Origin: Nakamurella sp. A5-74
Lineage (GTDB): Bacteria > Actinomycetota > Actinomycetes > Mycobacteriales > Nakamurellaceae
Direction: 5' to 3'
NCBI RefSeq assembly: GCF_040438885.1
Contig: NZ_CP159218.1
Location: forward strand, 248,001 to 312,000
Length of the DNA stretch: 64,000 nt
Each line of letters starts with the position of its first letter. The stretch's first letter is position 1. The notes below the pieces were generated by a model. It worked only from the letters and a program-made list of their open reading frames with translations. It did no database searches and was not told the DNA's origin. This document shows positions 18,047 to 26,911 of the stretch, piece by piece. Both the position numbers and the translations under genes were made by a program.

Positions 18047-19608
18047 GGTTGGAACTTCAGCCTTCCCACGAGAGTGAATCCTGGAATCTTGACGTCGATG
18101 GTGACAGGCACGTCGCCGCTCTTGGTCATCTTCGTCCGGTACTGGATCCAGCCGCCACCGGGGAGCTCCACGCGGGTCCTCTCGGACGAGTTCTCGACCA
18201 CCCTGCCGCGGGCGGCCAGTCTGCTGAACATGTCCTGCGCCGCTGGCACCCCACCCGGTAGTTCTCGGATTTCCGGTCTGGATCCCTGCGCCCCGATGGG
18301 AGTCCCGCCTGGCGCGAGCTGGTCGGTCAGGTTCTCGTTCCACGCGCGGGCGGCCTCGGCTGTCATCGGGGGCTGTGCTTCCGGCGGACGCGGAGCCCCG
18401 TTCTCGGACAGGTTGCGGGTGTCGGTCCCTGACGGCTCATCCGGTTTCGGGTGCGTTCTAGTGGCATCTGCTGCGTCGTCTGCCGCTTTCCCCGCGCCGG
18501 CGGCCTTCTCGCCTGCTTTGACGACGTCGGCTCCGTCGTCGACTACCTCGACGACAACTTTGACCGCCTTGGCGCCCTTGGCGAACGGGATCGGGGCGGA
18601 GGCGATGTCGAAGATGCAGGCCCCGATGCTGCCGCCGGTCTTGCAGCCGCTGAACATGAAGGTGGTGAAGAGGTCCCAGCCGTCGGCGAGTGCGTCGTCG
18701 AGTCCGTAGACCTCTTCCTGGGTGAGCGCGAGGGGGTAGGTGCGGAGGCCGACGAGGATGTTCTCGCGTGATTCGACGATCGCGTCGGCCTGGACGCCGC
18801 ACAGCATGTCGGTGGTGTCGCCGACTCTGGTCGTCCCGGTCTTTGTGCCGAGGCAGGCGTTGTAGAAGCGGTCGCGGTAGGCGGCTTGCAGTGTGGGATC
18901 GATCCACGGTCGCGGCGCGGACTCACGGCTGTCGCTGTCACTCTCGGCGTCGCGGGGGTTGTCGGTGGTCAGGAACGGGCCGATTGCGCTGGTCTGGGCC
19001 GGGTGGGTGAGGGCGAACCCGGCGATGACTGCGTTGCTGGACTGGTGGAAACGCCCTGCCCCGCCTCCGACATCGCGCACCCGGTTGAGTCCGGGCTGGA
19101 CGCCGGCGACGCGGCTGGGGGACATCGCAGTGGCGCGGTCGATCTGGACGCAGCACGCCCGCGCGCCGGCCGCGTGTCGAGCGTGGATCGCGGCGGCGCG
19201 GGCGTCGAGGTCGTGCATCGTCTGCCGGGCGGAGTCGACGAGGTCGGGTGTGGCGGTCGGGGTGTCGCTCCACCGGTCGATTGCGTTGGCGGCTTCGATG
19301 CGGTGGACAGCCAGGCTGCGGAGCTCCTGCTGGCAGTCCTCCAGGGCATCGGCGTAGGCGACGAGCGCGCCGCCGACGATGTCGCGCGCAGTGGCGAGGG
19401 TGCTGAGCAGCTCGCTTGTCTGTGGTCCGAGGCGCTGCTCCCAGATTCCGGCCTCGTCGCCGAGGAAGCCGTCGACGACAGCGACGGCACTGACCTGTGC
19501 GGCTGCAGCAGCGCAGGCCATGGCAGCGGTGCGCCAGTTGCGGCCGGCGGTGCGGATGGCGTCCGGATCGCCGGCCAGCGTGGGCCCGGCGGTGATGGTG
19601 CCGATCAT
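18043..19608 (-). CDS. WXG100-like polymorphic toxin
   Basis: A 521-residue multi-domain protein. The N-terminal ~110 residues form a WXG100-like helical hairpin (AGRNWRTAAMACAAAA near 20-35, FLGDEAGIWEQ near 48), a type VII secretion targeting module. A linker follows with a small hydrophobic region and a Pro-rich segment near 370-400. The last ~85 residues (IRELPGGVPAAQDMFSRL, then VELPGGGWIQYRTKMTKSG and the end VGRLKFQP) match a C-terminal toxin domain type common in polymorphic toxins, whose activity I cannot name. The start follows a GGGGAGGA site. The gene after it is the likely immunity partner. Confidence 0.68.
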   Translation of the reverse strand: MIGTITAGPTLAGDPDAIRTAGRNWRTAAMACAAAAAQVSAVAVVDGFLGDEAGIWEQRLGPQTSELLSTLATARDIVGGALVAYADALEDCQQELRSLAVHRIEAANAIDRWSDTPTATPDLVDSARQTMHDLDARAAAIHARHAAGARACCVQIDRATAMSPSRVAGVQPGLNRVRDVGGGAGRFHQSSNAVIAGFALTHPAQTSAIGPFLTTDNPRDAESDSDSRESAPRPWIDPTLQAAYRDRFYNACLGTKTGTTRVGDTTDMLCGVQADAIVESRENILVGLRTYPLALTQEEVYGLDDALADGWDLFTTFMFSGCKTGGSIGACIFDIASAPIPFAKGAKAVKVVVEVVDDGADVVKAGEKAAGAGKAADDAADATRTHPKPDEPSGTDTRNLSENGAPRPPEAQPPMTAEAARAWNENLTDQLAPGGTPIGAQGSRPEIRELPGGVPAAQDMFSRLAARGRVVENSSERTRVELPGGGWIQYRTKMTKSGDVPVTIDVKIPGFTLVGRLKFQP

Positions 19609-19850
19609 CTGGTCCTCCCCTCAATGGGTCAGGACATTGGCACGGCTGCTCGAGCCGGCGCGGAAGTTGTCCACAATCGCCGCCGGCTCGGTGTCACCCA
19701 GTCACACGATCGGTGGATTTCGCACGTCGAAGCCGGTGGATCGGGTGCATCGTGTGGACAACCCGGGCACTGTCCGAGCTCTGCGGGTAATCTCCGACGT
19801 CAGGTAGGAGTAGCCCCGAGGGCCGCTCCGCGGGTGGGTCGGGGAGATTC
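19609..19850. promoter_or_regulatory. Divergent promoter region with two inverted DnaA-box matches
   Basis: This spacer separates the toxin operon from the lipoprotein gene. It holds TTGTCCACA at 19667-19675 and its reverse complement TGTGGACAA at 19753-19761, both perfect matches to the actinobacterial DnaA box, facing each other 77 bases apart. The last ~20 bases contain a GGGGAGA ribosome site for the lipoprotein. Confidence 0.6.
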
Positions 19851-20627
19851 ATGACGCAATTCAGCAGACACGCACTGTGCGCTCTCGTCGCTGCGGTGCT
19901 GGTCTTGTCCGGCTGCTCGTCGGACCCCGTCGCTGACCCGACGAGCAGCGGACTGGTCCCGTTGACGGTCAGCCCCTCGGTGGTGACGACGTCCGGATCG
20001 GGATCGACGACGCAGGGAACACCGTCCCGAAGTTCCGGCTCGGTCTCCTCGAGTGGCTCGCCCACCGCCTCCGTGCCCAGCACCCCCACGTCGAAGCCGT
20101 CGTCGACCGCACCGAGCACCACTCCTTCGACGACGCGGCCGCCGTCCTCGACTTCGCAGTCGACGGAGCCACCGACCTCGAAGCCCCCGACGACGACGTC
20201 ACGGGCCACGGCCGGCAGTATCCCTGCCGCTGATCGGACCGAGATCGCGAACGTTTGGGCCAAGTACTGGGACGTGCTCAACGACGTCGGAAACGTGTCA
20301 CCGGAAAGAACTGCGATTGCAGCGAAGGCGGTCGCAGTGGGTCATGAGTACGAGGGCTTTGTGTCAAGCGCGAAGCTGTTTAAGCAGCGCGGGTTGGCCT
20401 ACTTTGGAACAATCAAGAGCCGGATCTCGTGGGGGCCGTTGGCGGGTGACGAGGCAGTTATCAGGGACTGCATGGACCAAACGAAGTTCGGAACATACGA
20501 GGTTGCCACAAAAAATGCAGTGACCATCGGCTCGTCTCACGAGAACTTGAACGCGACTTTCAAACGGGTCGCAGGTGTCTGGCGCGTGCAGGGCATCTTC
20601 AATAATAAAGACGAGTCCTGCCGATGA
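19851..20627 (+). CDS. Lipoprotein with NTF2-like (Mce-associated type) domain
   Basis: A 258-residue secreted lipoprotein. A short basic N-region and hydrophobic core end in a lipobox LVLSGC with the lipidated Cys at residue 22. A ~95-residue Ser/Thr/Pro linker follows, then a C-terminal domain (IANVWAKYWDVLNDVGN, then WRVQGIFNNKDESC) with the fold pattern of SnoaL/NTF2-like or Mce-associated extracellular domains. Its stop overlaps the next start (ATGA), so it is coupled to the secreted-protein gene that the second IS701 copy disrupted. Ligand unknown. Confidence 0.72.
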   Translation: MTQFSRHALCALVAAVLVLSGCSSDPVADPTSSGLVPLTVSPSVVTTSGSGSTTQGTPSRSSGSVSSSGSPTASVPSTPTSKPSSTAPSTTPSTTRPPSSTSQSTEPPTSKPPTTTSRATAGSIPAADRTEIANVWAKYWDVLNDVGNVSPERTAIAAKAVAVGHEYEGFVSSAKLFKQRGLAYFGTIKSRISWGPLAGDEAVIRDCMDQTKFGTYEVATKNAVTIGSSHENLNATFKRVAGVWRVQGIFNNKDESCR

Positions 20628-20948
20628 AGATCGTCACGCGGTCGGGGCTCGTCGCCGGCATGGCAGCGATCCTGCTGTCCAGTTCGGCCACCACGTCTTT
20701 TGCTGCACCTGAGGCCGACGACGGCACCATCAACACAACTACCGCTCAAAACACGGGGACCGATGGGCAATCGTCGTCGACGGTCGCAGCGACCGTGTAC
20801 GGCAAGACTCCAGCGGAGCGGAAAGCTTTCGCTGAGGCTGGGGGCGAGAAGCGACCAAGCAGCTCAGGCGGCAGATCGCAACCTTCGAACTGCTACTACC
20901 GCGCATCCACCGACAGGCTGTCGCTGCAGGCTTACAACAAGTCCCTAG
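20624..20948 (+). pseudogene. Secreted protein, 5' part, split by IS701 copy 2
   Basis: Codes the first 108 residues of a secreted protein: a Sec signal peptide (AGMAAILLSSSATTSFAAP, cleavage near residue 28), then a Ser/Gly-rich stretch and CYYRASTDRLSL. The frame enters the IS701 end at CTAG (20945) and would stop after only a few foreign codons. Joining base 20948 to base 22364 keeps the frame open through 23070, giving 343 residues in all. The gene is coupled to the lipoprotein gene by an ATGA overlap. Confidence 0.8.
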
Positions 20949-22363
20949 TACTACAGCCGTAGTTGGGGTTGGAGGTCTTCTGACCTGCGGTGATAGTGGC
21001 ATTCGCGGGCGGTGGCTTGGTGTTTTCGGCGCCAGGTGGACCAGTGGATGATGTGTTCGCGGGTGGCGACGGCGCCGGCGACAAGGGCGTCGAAGAGCCT
21101 GCGGAGCTCGTTGATGGTCAGGGGGATGAGGCCGGCTGGTGTGGGGTGTCGGTGTTTCTCGGCGGCGGTAGTGACGGCCAGGAATGCCATCGCCAGCATC
21201 GCCAGAGTGGACCAGCGGTGCCAGGAACACCAGCGGCGGACTTGGTGTTCATCCAGTCCTGCCTGGCCTTTCGCGGTCTGGAAAGACTCTTCGATCTTCC
21301 ACCGCTGGCCGGCGACCCGGACCAGGGCGGCCAGCGGGACGGGCCGCGGGCTGTAGCAGCGGTAGTAGGCCATCTCGCCGGTGGAGATGTTGCGGCGCAG
21401 CAACAGCCAGTGACGGCCCGGCTCGTCCGGACGGATCCGGATCAGTGCCCACGAGTAGTACCGCGGCCCCTTGGTACCGGCACCTGCGGACAACGTCTGC
21501 CACGACTTGGCTGGCAGGGTGTCGGCCAGCAGATCGGCCCGGACCGGTACGTCCGGGCTGGGTGTCCGGTGGTCACACGAGACGGCCAGCACGTAGCCGA
21601 CGCGCCGGTCGACCAGCGCCGAGCGGAGTTTGGAGTCATTGCCGTACACCTCGTCACCGGCCACGAATCGGGCTGGGACGCCGGCATCCAATGCCGCACC
21701 GATCATCTTGGCCGCGAGCGCCGTTTTGGTGGCGAACTCGACCCCGGCCGGCACCCCGGCGTCAGCGAGGCGGACCGGGTCATCGGTCCAGGACCTGGGC
21801 AGATACAGCGCCCGGTCGATCAACGCGTGTCCCCTCGGCGCCGCGTACGTCAGATACACCGCGACCTGCGCGTTCTCGATCCGGCCGGCGGTGCCGGTGT
21901 ACTGGCGTTGCGTGCCGACGGTGTGCTCGCCCTTTTTCACATCACCAGTCTCATCGACCACCAGGATCCCGGCTGGATCACCGAACGCATCCACCACGTA
22001 GTCCCGCAGATCATCACGAACCGAGTCGGCATCCCACTTCGCCCGAGACAGCAAGTGCTGCAACCCATCCGGGCTCACCTCGCCCCGATGCTCAGCGATG
22101 GTCCAACAGTTCTTCCGATCCAACCCGGACAGCAAACCCAACATCAACGCGCTGGCATGCCGAGCTGGTTCGTAACGCGCAAAGCGGGGCCGGATCCGGT
22201 CCAACAGCGCGCCGAACCCATCCCACCAGCGGTCAGGATCTATCCTGTGGGCTGCGGCCAGCGCAGCGATTCTTGTTGTCTTCACAACCACCAATGATCA
22301 TGCGCTGGCCGCTCTGACCTGCGACAACACGCCCAAGACCACCATCTACGGCTGTAGTACTAG
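20945..22363 (-). mobile_element. IS701-family insertion sequence, copy 2
   Basis: Bounded by CTAGTACTACAGCCGTAG (20945-20962) and its exact reverse complement (22346-22363); CTAG flanks both sides as the apparent target duplication. The length, 1419 bases, equals that of copy 1. It lies inside a secreted-protein gene, and excision leaving one CTAG would restore the reading frame. Confidence 0.9.
20951..22294 (-). CDS. IS701-family transposase (copy 2)
   Basis: A 447-residue intact DDE transposase with VDETGDVKKG, AGDEVYG and WKIEES at the catalytic positions. The start is TTG near the right end. It differs from copy 1 at many positions scattered through the first two thirds, while the segment around HQVRRWCSWHRWSTLAMLAM is identical. 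Confidence 0.9.
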   Translation of the reverse strand: MVVVKTTRIAALAAAHRIDPDRWWDGFGALLDRIRPRFARYEPARHASALMLGLLSGLDRKNCWTIAEHRGEVSPDGLQHLLSRAKWDADSVRDDLRDYVVDAFGDPAGILVVDETGDVKKGEHTVGTQRQYTGTAGRIENAQVAVYLTYAAPRGHALIDRALYLPRSWTDDPVRLADAGVPAGVEFATKTALAAKMIGAALDAGVPARFVAGDEVYGNDSKLRSALVDRRVGYVLAVSCDHRTPSPDVPVRADLLADTLPAKSWQTLSAGAGTKGPRYYSWALIRIRPDEPGRHWLLLRRNISTGEMAYYRCYSPRPVPLAALVRVAGQRWKIEESFQTAKGQAGLDEHQVRRWCSWHRWSTLAMLAMAFLAVTTAAEKHRHPTPAGLIPLTINELRRLFDALVAGAVATREHIIHWSTWRRKHQATARECHYHRRSEDLQPQLRL

Positions 22364-23070
22364 ACGAGGGATTCGTGCTGATCCGCGTGTGCGGTGGACA
22401 ACTTGAATTGACCGGAGGGACAAACCTGAAGCAACGAGAGGTCTGGATGGAGGACGGTTCCTCCTTCGTCAGCTACACCGATCCCGCTCCCGCGATCCCG
22501 GCACCGGCGCCTCCGCAGCCGGAGGACTTCCTGGCTGAAGCGATGGGGGAGCTGACCCTCCCCGCCCCCGACATCAACATCGGCCCGGACGCGGAGGATG
22601 CGGTGGTCAACCTGCCGCTGTCGTTCTGGGTGGGTGGGCGGACGGAGTATCAAGCCACCGCGGGACTGGCCGGCGGTGTGGGTGTGGTCGTCACTGCCCG
22701 GATGAAGTCGGTGACCTGGGACTTCGGGGAGCCGGCCAGCGCGTCGTCACCCACGGGTGCGACCGCAACCTTGACTTGCAACGGCCCCGGCGCCCCGGCG
22801 GCCGATTCCGGTACACCTGGCCAGCGAACAACTCCTGAGTGCGGTCACGCGTATCGGTGGAAGTCGACCGCGGACCGCACCGGTGGCGCAGGATCGTGGA
22901 GCGTCGGAGCCTCGGTGCAGTGGGAGGTCAGCTGGCAGTCCACCGGAGTGGACCCGGTCGTCACCGGCGTCGTCGACAACGTCGCACCGACACAGAATAC
23001 CGCCCAGCTGCAGGTGCTGGAGTACCGAGATCGCCTGGTGGACAACCCGAATGCGACGCCCGGAGGCTGA
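22364..23070 (+). pseudogene. Secreted protein, 3' part, split by IS701 copy 2
   Basis: Codes the last 235 residues of the disrupted protein, beginning DEGFVLIRVCGGQ when read from the restored junction. Features are a Pro/Ala-rich stretch near the start (PAPAIPAPAPPQPEDF), then a beta-rich domain with VVNLPLSFWVGG, VTWDFGE and paired Cys (LTCNGPG, TPECGHAYRWKS), as in exported Ig-like domains of actinobacteria. An isolated GTG at 22375 could start translation but would give a protein without a signal peptide, so the product would not be exported. Confidence 0.78.
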
Positions 23071-23220
23071 CACTCGTCGTCGTCGGCCTCACCTCGAGCC
23101 GCACCGACGCGGCATCAGCCCTGCGGGTCAAGGGTTGTGGACAACTGCAGCGACCACCGTCCGGACAGTTGTAGGTTCGACACATCGGTGCCCTGGGGGC
23201 GTCGACTCTGGGGGATAAAC
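23071..23220. promoter_or_regulatory. Spacer with DnaA-box match and inverted repeat
   Basis: Contains TGTGGACAA (23136-23144), a perfect DnaA-box match on the minus strand. ACAACTG at 23141 and CAGTTGT at about 23166 form an inverted repeat beside it. A strong ribosome site GGGGGATAA precedes the ATG at 23221. Confidence 0.5.
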
Positions 23221-26076
23221 ATGTCACGTCGTACACCGCTTCTCGCGCTGCTGCTCAGCGCATCGCTCGGCCTGATTGCCTGCACGGGCAGCGTCGACGG
23301 CGCGGCAGCGGGAGTCTCCGCGTCGGCCGCCGCCACCTCCGGAACGGTCGACTCCTCGGCCCCGAGCTCCGCTCCGAGCGGCCGACCGGCATCGTCCGCA
23401 GCATCACCACCGTCATCGACACCCGCGAAACCAGCTGCGCCGCAAAAGGTGTGGCAGCGCCTCTGGCAGAAGCAGGACAACCCGATGCTCGGCCAGCCGG
23501 TGGCGGTCGGGAAGCACGTCGTCGTCTACACCTCCACCCACGAGGTTCCCTACCTCGACATCGTGGATCCGACATCCGGCCGCTCGATCTGGCGCACGGC
23601 CACCGGTGGCTGGTGGAACTCCGGCGTGAGGGACTTCCAGCCGGCGGTGATCGGCACGAAGGTCGCCTTCACCCAGACCGATCAGCTCACCTTGTCCTCG
23701 ACCCGCGTCGGCGTCGTCGACGTGACCACCCGGAAGGTCGTCTACAGCAGCGCGGTCAAGGGATCCCTCTCGCGTGTCTGGGCGTGCGGGACCACCTTCT
23801 GCGTCGGCGAGACCGTGGGGGACGTCGATCGGATGGCGACGGTCGATCCGCGGACGGCCAGGATCACAGTCGCTGCAGGGCTGGGCACCGGCGACCAGAG
23901 TTCGGTCGACAACTCAGGTCTGATCTCGATCGCCCGGAAAGGAGCGGCTTCCCAGTTCGCTCTGCTGCGCAACGGACGGGTGCTGTGGAAGAAGTCCCAG
24001 AGTTCGATCCTCGGCATCAAGCCGCCGGAGGATGCCGCCTACAGCGTGAGCTACCTGCCGGCGCAGCGGCTGCTCGTCGGGTCCCTCGATGACATCAGCA
24101 AGGACGGGCGGATCTCGGCTGCCTCCAGGACGTTCGCCATCGACGCCACCGACGGACAGCGGAAGTGGGTGAAGCCCGGGTATCTGCAGTTCTGCTTCGA
24201 CCCGTTCGGCCTCTCGGTCGCAGCCCGAGCGGCGCTGACGTGCACCTTCAGCAAGGACACCCGCTACGGGAGCACCCAGCAGAAGTTCACTGCCGGAACG
24301 GTCTCCGTCGCAGCTCTGGACCTCGCGACCGGTCGGCCCCGCAGCTCGATCGTCGTCGGCCGGGTGGCCGGTCTGAAGACCGCAGATCTCGAGAAGAAGG
24401 TCCGCGCGGTCAGTGCCGGTTCCGCACTGGTCACGGCGGGAACGGGGGTCGTCCTGGACCTCGCGAACGGTGTACGACGGGCCACCCGGAATGATAAAGC
24501 ACTGTGCCACAGCGTGATCGAGTCGACGGTGTGGCCGGCCTCGACGCAGGGTGTGGGCGTGAAGCCGCTTCGGGAGACCGGAGACTCGGTCGCCACCTGC
24601 GACAAGACCGGCACGCGCACCACGCAGACCACAGCGCTGCCGAGCACCGTCGGCGCGACGATCGGGTCGAACCAGCTCTTCACCATCGGTCGGACGCTCG
24701 TGGCAGGGACCATGACCACAGCGACAGTGACCACCCGGACGATTCGCGCCGATGCAGAGAGCCCCGTCCCTGCCCGTCTTCCGGTCACCGCAGCGACGGC
24801 CGCTCGATGGACGGCCCGCGGGTTCATCGCCGCGTCCCAGCCGGTGATCGCCGGCGACCGGGCCCTGGTCTACGGCACCGTCAAGGGAACTTTCTCGCTG
24901 ATCGGCGTGGACGTGGCTTCCGGAAAGCTGGTGTGGTCGAAACCCGCCAGCCTGGCCGGGGTGCTCGGAGGACTCCATCGGCCGGCTGTGGTCGGGAGCC
25001 GCGCGTTGGTGATGGTTCCCGTGCCCGGCTACACCCTGGTGCGGCCGGCGATCGTCGACACCGCAACGGGTCGCGAGCTCGTGCGTCCGGCCGGCGAGCT
25101 GATCCTGAAGAGTTCCCTGGAGCGCTGCGGAGACCTGATCTGCACCGTTCTCGGCGTTCCCGACGGCGGGTTCGTGTCCGTGCACTTCGATCTCCAGTCG
25201 GGCTCGGCGGAGATCGAACCGACGGATGAGGTACACACCTCGATGACCGCGGTCGCACCGGACGTCTACCTGACGAAGGACGGGACCACCCAGACGATCC
25301 TGGGCACGAGCCGTGGCTGGAACCGCTTCCAGGTGCCGGCTTCCTCGATCATCCCGGCGGGTCGGGTGCTGTCGTCGGTCAGCATCGCGCCGGCGGTCGA
25401 CGACGTGTACGTCCGGGGCCTCGGCCTCGCGATCCGGTCGGACGGGGCCTACCCGCTGATCAACCGTGGTCGCGACATCGGCCTGGTCGGTATCTCGGCC
25501 ACCACCGGCAACCGGATCTGGGCTCTCCGCGGCAGCGATCGGGACTGTCTGGACACCACTGTCAGCGACGCCGGCGCCCCGATCGTCTGCACCTGGGGAG
25601 CCGCGGCGAAGTCGCAGTACTCGAACCAGGGTTCCACGCACACCGGCCTCACGGTCGCGCTCCAAGGCATCGACCTCAAGACCGGCTGGCTGAGTCGCTG
25701 GAAGGTGCCGCTGAAGCAGGGAGCGGGCGTGCAGACGTCCGGAAGCTTCGGAATGGCCGACGAGACCCACGCGATCGTGCCCGGGCCGAAGGGCCCCCTC
25801 TCGATCGACGTGAACACCGGTCGGGCCGTCCGGGCGACGAGCAGCACCCCGCGGCTGTGCGGCAAGACAGTCGAGGCCGAGACCGGCAACATCCCCACCG
25901 ACAGCAATCCAGTACGCGAGACCTACTGGCCCGTCGGCGAGAGCTGGTCGTGGTGCGACGAGGACGGGAACGAGGTCGGAGCGAACAAGGCGTGGCCGAG
26001 CTGGATCGGCGCGCACACCACCTCGATGACGATCGTGCTGACGGACAAGGGCTTGCAGGGCTTTCCGCGCGCCTGA
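23221..26076 (+). CDS. Large lipoprotein with PQQ-like beta-propeller repeats
   Basis: A 951-residue exported lipoprotein. The signal ends in LGLIAC with the lipidated Cys at residue 20; an Ala/Ser/Pro linker follows to about residue 75. The remainder contains repeated blades of the PQQ/quinoprotein type, for example YLDIVDPTSGRSIWRT, FAIDATDGQRKWVKPG, IGVDVASGKLVWSKP and VGISATTGNRIWALRG. Such propellers usually act as extracellular scaffolds rather than enzymes; there are no quinone-ligand residues I can identify. The start is decided by the GGGGGATAA site. It follows the lipoprotein and secreted gene on the same strand and may share their envelope function. Confidence 0.78.
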   Translation: MSRRTPLLALLLSASLGLIACTGSVDGAAAGVSASAAATSGTVDSSAPSSAPSGRPASSAASPPSSTPAKPAAPQKVWQRLWQKQDNPMLGQPVAVGKHVVVYTSTHEVPYLDIVDPTSGRSIWRTATGGWWNSGVRDFQPAVIGTKVAFTQTDQLTLSSTRVGVVDVTTRKVVYSSAVKGSLSRVWACGTTFCVGETVGDVDRMATVDPRTARITVAAGLGTGDQSSVDNSGLISIARKGAASQFALLRNGRVLWKKSQSSILGIKPPEDAAYSVSYLPAQRLLVGSLDDISKDGRISAASRTFAIDATDGQRKWVKPGYLQFCFDPFGLSVAARAALTCTFSKDTRYGSTQQKFTAGTVSVAALDLATGRPRSSIVVGRVAGLKTADLEKKVRAVSAGSALVTAGTGVVLDLANGVRRATRNDKALCHSVIESTVWPASTQGVGVKPLRETGDSVATCDKTGTRTTQTTALPSTVGATIGSNQLFTIGRTLVAGTMTTATVTTRTIRADAESPVPARLPVTAATAARWTARGFIAASQPVIAGDRALVYGTVKGTFSLIGVDVASGKLVWSKPASLAGVLGGLHRPAVVGSRALVMVPVPGYTLVRPAIVDTATGRELVRPAGELILKSSLERCGDLICTVLGVPDGGFVSVHFDLQSGSAEIEPTDEVHTSMTAVAPDVYLTKDGTTQTILGTSRGWNRFQVPASSIIPAGRVLSSVSIAPAVDDVYVRGLGLAIRSDGAYPLINRGRDIGLVGISATTGNRIWALRGSDRDCLDTTVSDAGAPIVCTWGAAAKSQYSNQGSTHTGLTVALQGIDLKTGWLSRWKVPLKQGAGVQTSGSFGMADETHAIVPGPKGPLSIDVNTGRAVRATSSTPRLCGKTVEAETGNIPTDSNPVRETYWPVGESWSWCDEDGNEVGANKAWPSWIGAHTTSMTIVLTDKGLQGFPRA

Positions 26077-26097
26077 TCCTTCGACTCGGCGCCCCGA

Positions 26098-26385
26098 TCA
26101 GTCGGTGATGAAGAACGGGAACACGCAGCCCACGAATGCGATCACCGCTCCCAGCAGCAGCATCTTCGGCCGTCCCCAGTTCTTGATCGCGATCGTCAGC
26201 CCGATCGCCGTGACCGGCAGCCCGGTCAGGTAGCGCCAGTCGTGGCCCGGGTAGCCGGCGAAGAACAGCACCACCTGAAGCGCCGACAGCGCGACGAACG
26301 GCAGCAGCCCGAAGATGCCGTTCGCGCGGCGGCGCCGGCGGGGCAGGTTCGAGTCGGTGTTGGTGATCTCGGGACGGAGCGTCAC
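26098..26385 (-). CDS. Small membrane protein
   Basis: About 95 residues from the GTG at 26385; the longer frame upstream has poor coding character. An N-terminal basic patch (LPRRRRRA) precedes hydrophobic segments near residues 27-46 (IFGLLPFVALSALQVVLFF) and 55-90 (YLTGLPVTAIGLTIAI, MLLLGAVIAFVGCVFPFF), so two or three membrane spans. Function unknown. It converges on the propeller lipoprotein gene with a 21-base gap. Confidence 0.6.
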   Translation of the reverse strand: MTLRPEITNTDSNLPRRRRRANGIFGLLPFVALSALQVVLFFAGYPGHDWRYLTGLPVTAIGLTIAIKNWGRPKMLLLGAVIAFVGCVFPFFITD

Positions 26386-26911
26386 GGTGGGCCTTCCGGT
26401 CGGTTGGTCGCTCGGGACGCTACCGACTCGGCCACCTGCTGCGGACCGATTCCGTGCGACTCGACCTGATCGGGACAAAGTTGTCCACATCTGTGGTGCA
26501 TCTCGTTCCGGAGGCCTGCCGCCGCCTACCGTTGGGAGACAGCAGGTTTCAGCACCACGGCACCACGGAGGTCTCGATGTTCCACTGACCCGTCCCGTAC
26601 CGCAGCATGACCGCGTCGTAGCGTCGGTGGATGATCCGTCGGGATCTCGACGCGCTCCTTCGTCGCTTGCTCGATCAGCGTGGGGTCATCACGCCTCGAG
26701 TACCCCCGTCGGGATCTCGACGCGCGCGTTCCTCGCTTGCTCGATCAACGGGGGGTCGCTCGCTCGATCACTGTGGGGGTCGTCCCTATGGCTCGAGTAC
26801 CCCCGTCGTGAACTCGGTCGATGATCCGTCGGGATCTCGACGCGCTCGTTCCTCGCTTGCTCGATCACCGGAGGAGTCGCTCGTTCGACCAGCGGGGGGT
26901 TGGGTGCTCGA
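26386..26911. repeat. DnaA-box match and three palindromic intergenic repeats
   Basis: TTGTCCACA at 26481-26489 is a perfect DnaA-box match. From about 26630 to 26935 three copies of the window's common repeat core GGGATCTCGACGCGC begin at 26641, 26711 and 26831, each followed by TCGCTTGCTCGATCA after a few bases. A second shared block, GGGGGTCGTCC, occurs at about 26775 and 26928. The last copy supplies the stop codon of the oxidoreductase gene. No gene is seen in this stretch. Confidence 0.7.

Noticed and set aside
20990-22297. Plus-strand open frame across IS701 copy 2
   Set aside because: It is the reverse complement of the transposase gene and has no recognisable domain.
23914-26016. 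Long minus-strand open frame of 700 codons
   Set aside because: It lies antisense to the propeller lipoprotein, whose signal peptide, ribosome site and repeats prove the plus strand; the frame is a GC-bias shadow.
19609-26630. Replication origin
   Set aside because: DnaA-box matches are present, but dnaA, dnaN, gyr or other origin-linked genes are absent, and there is no AT-rich unwinding region.
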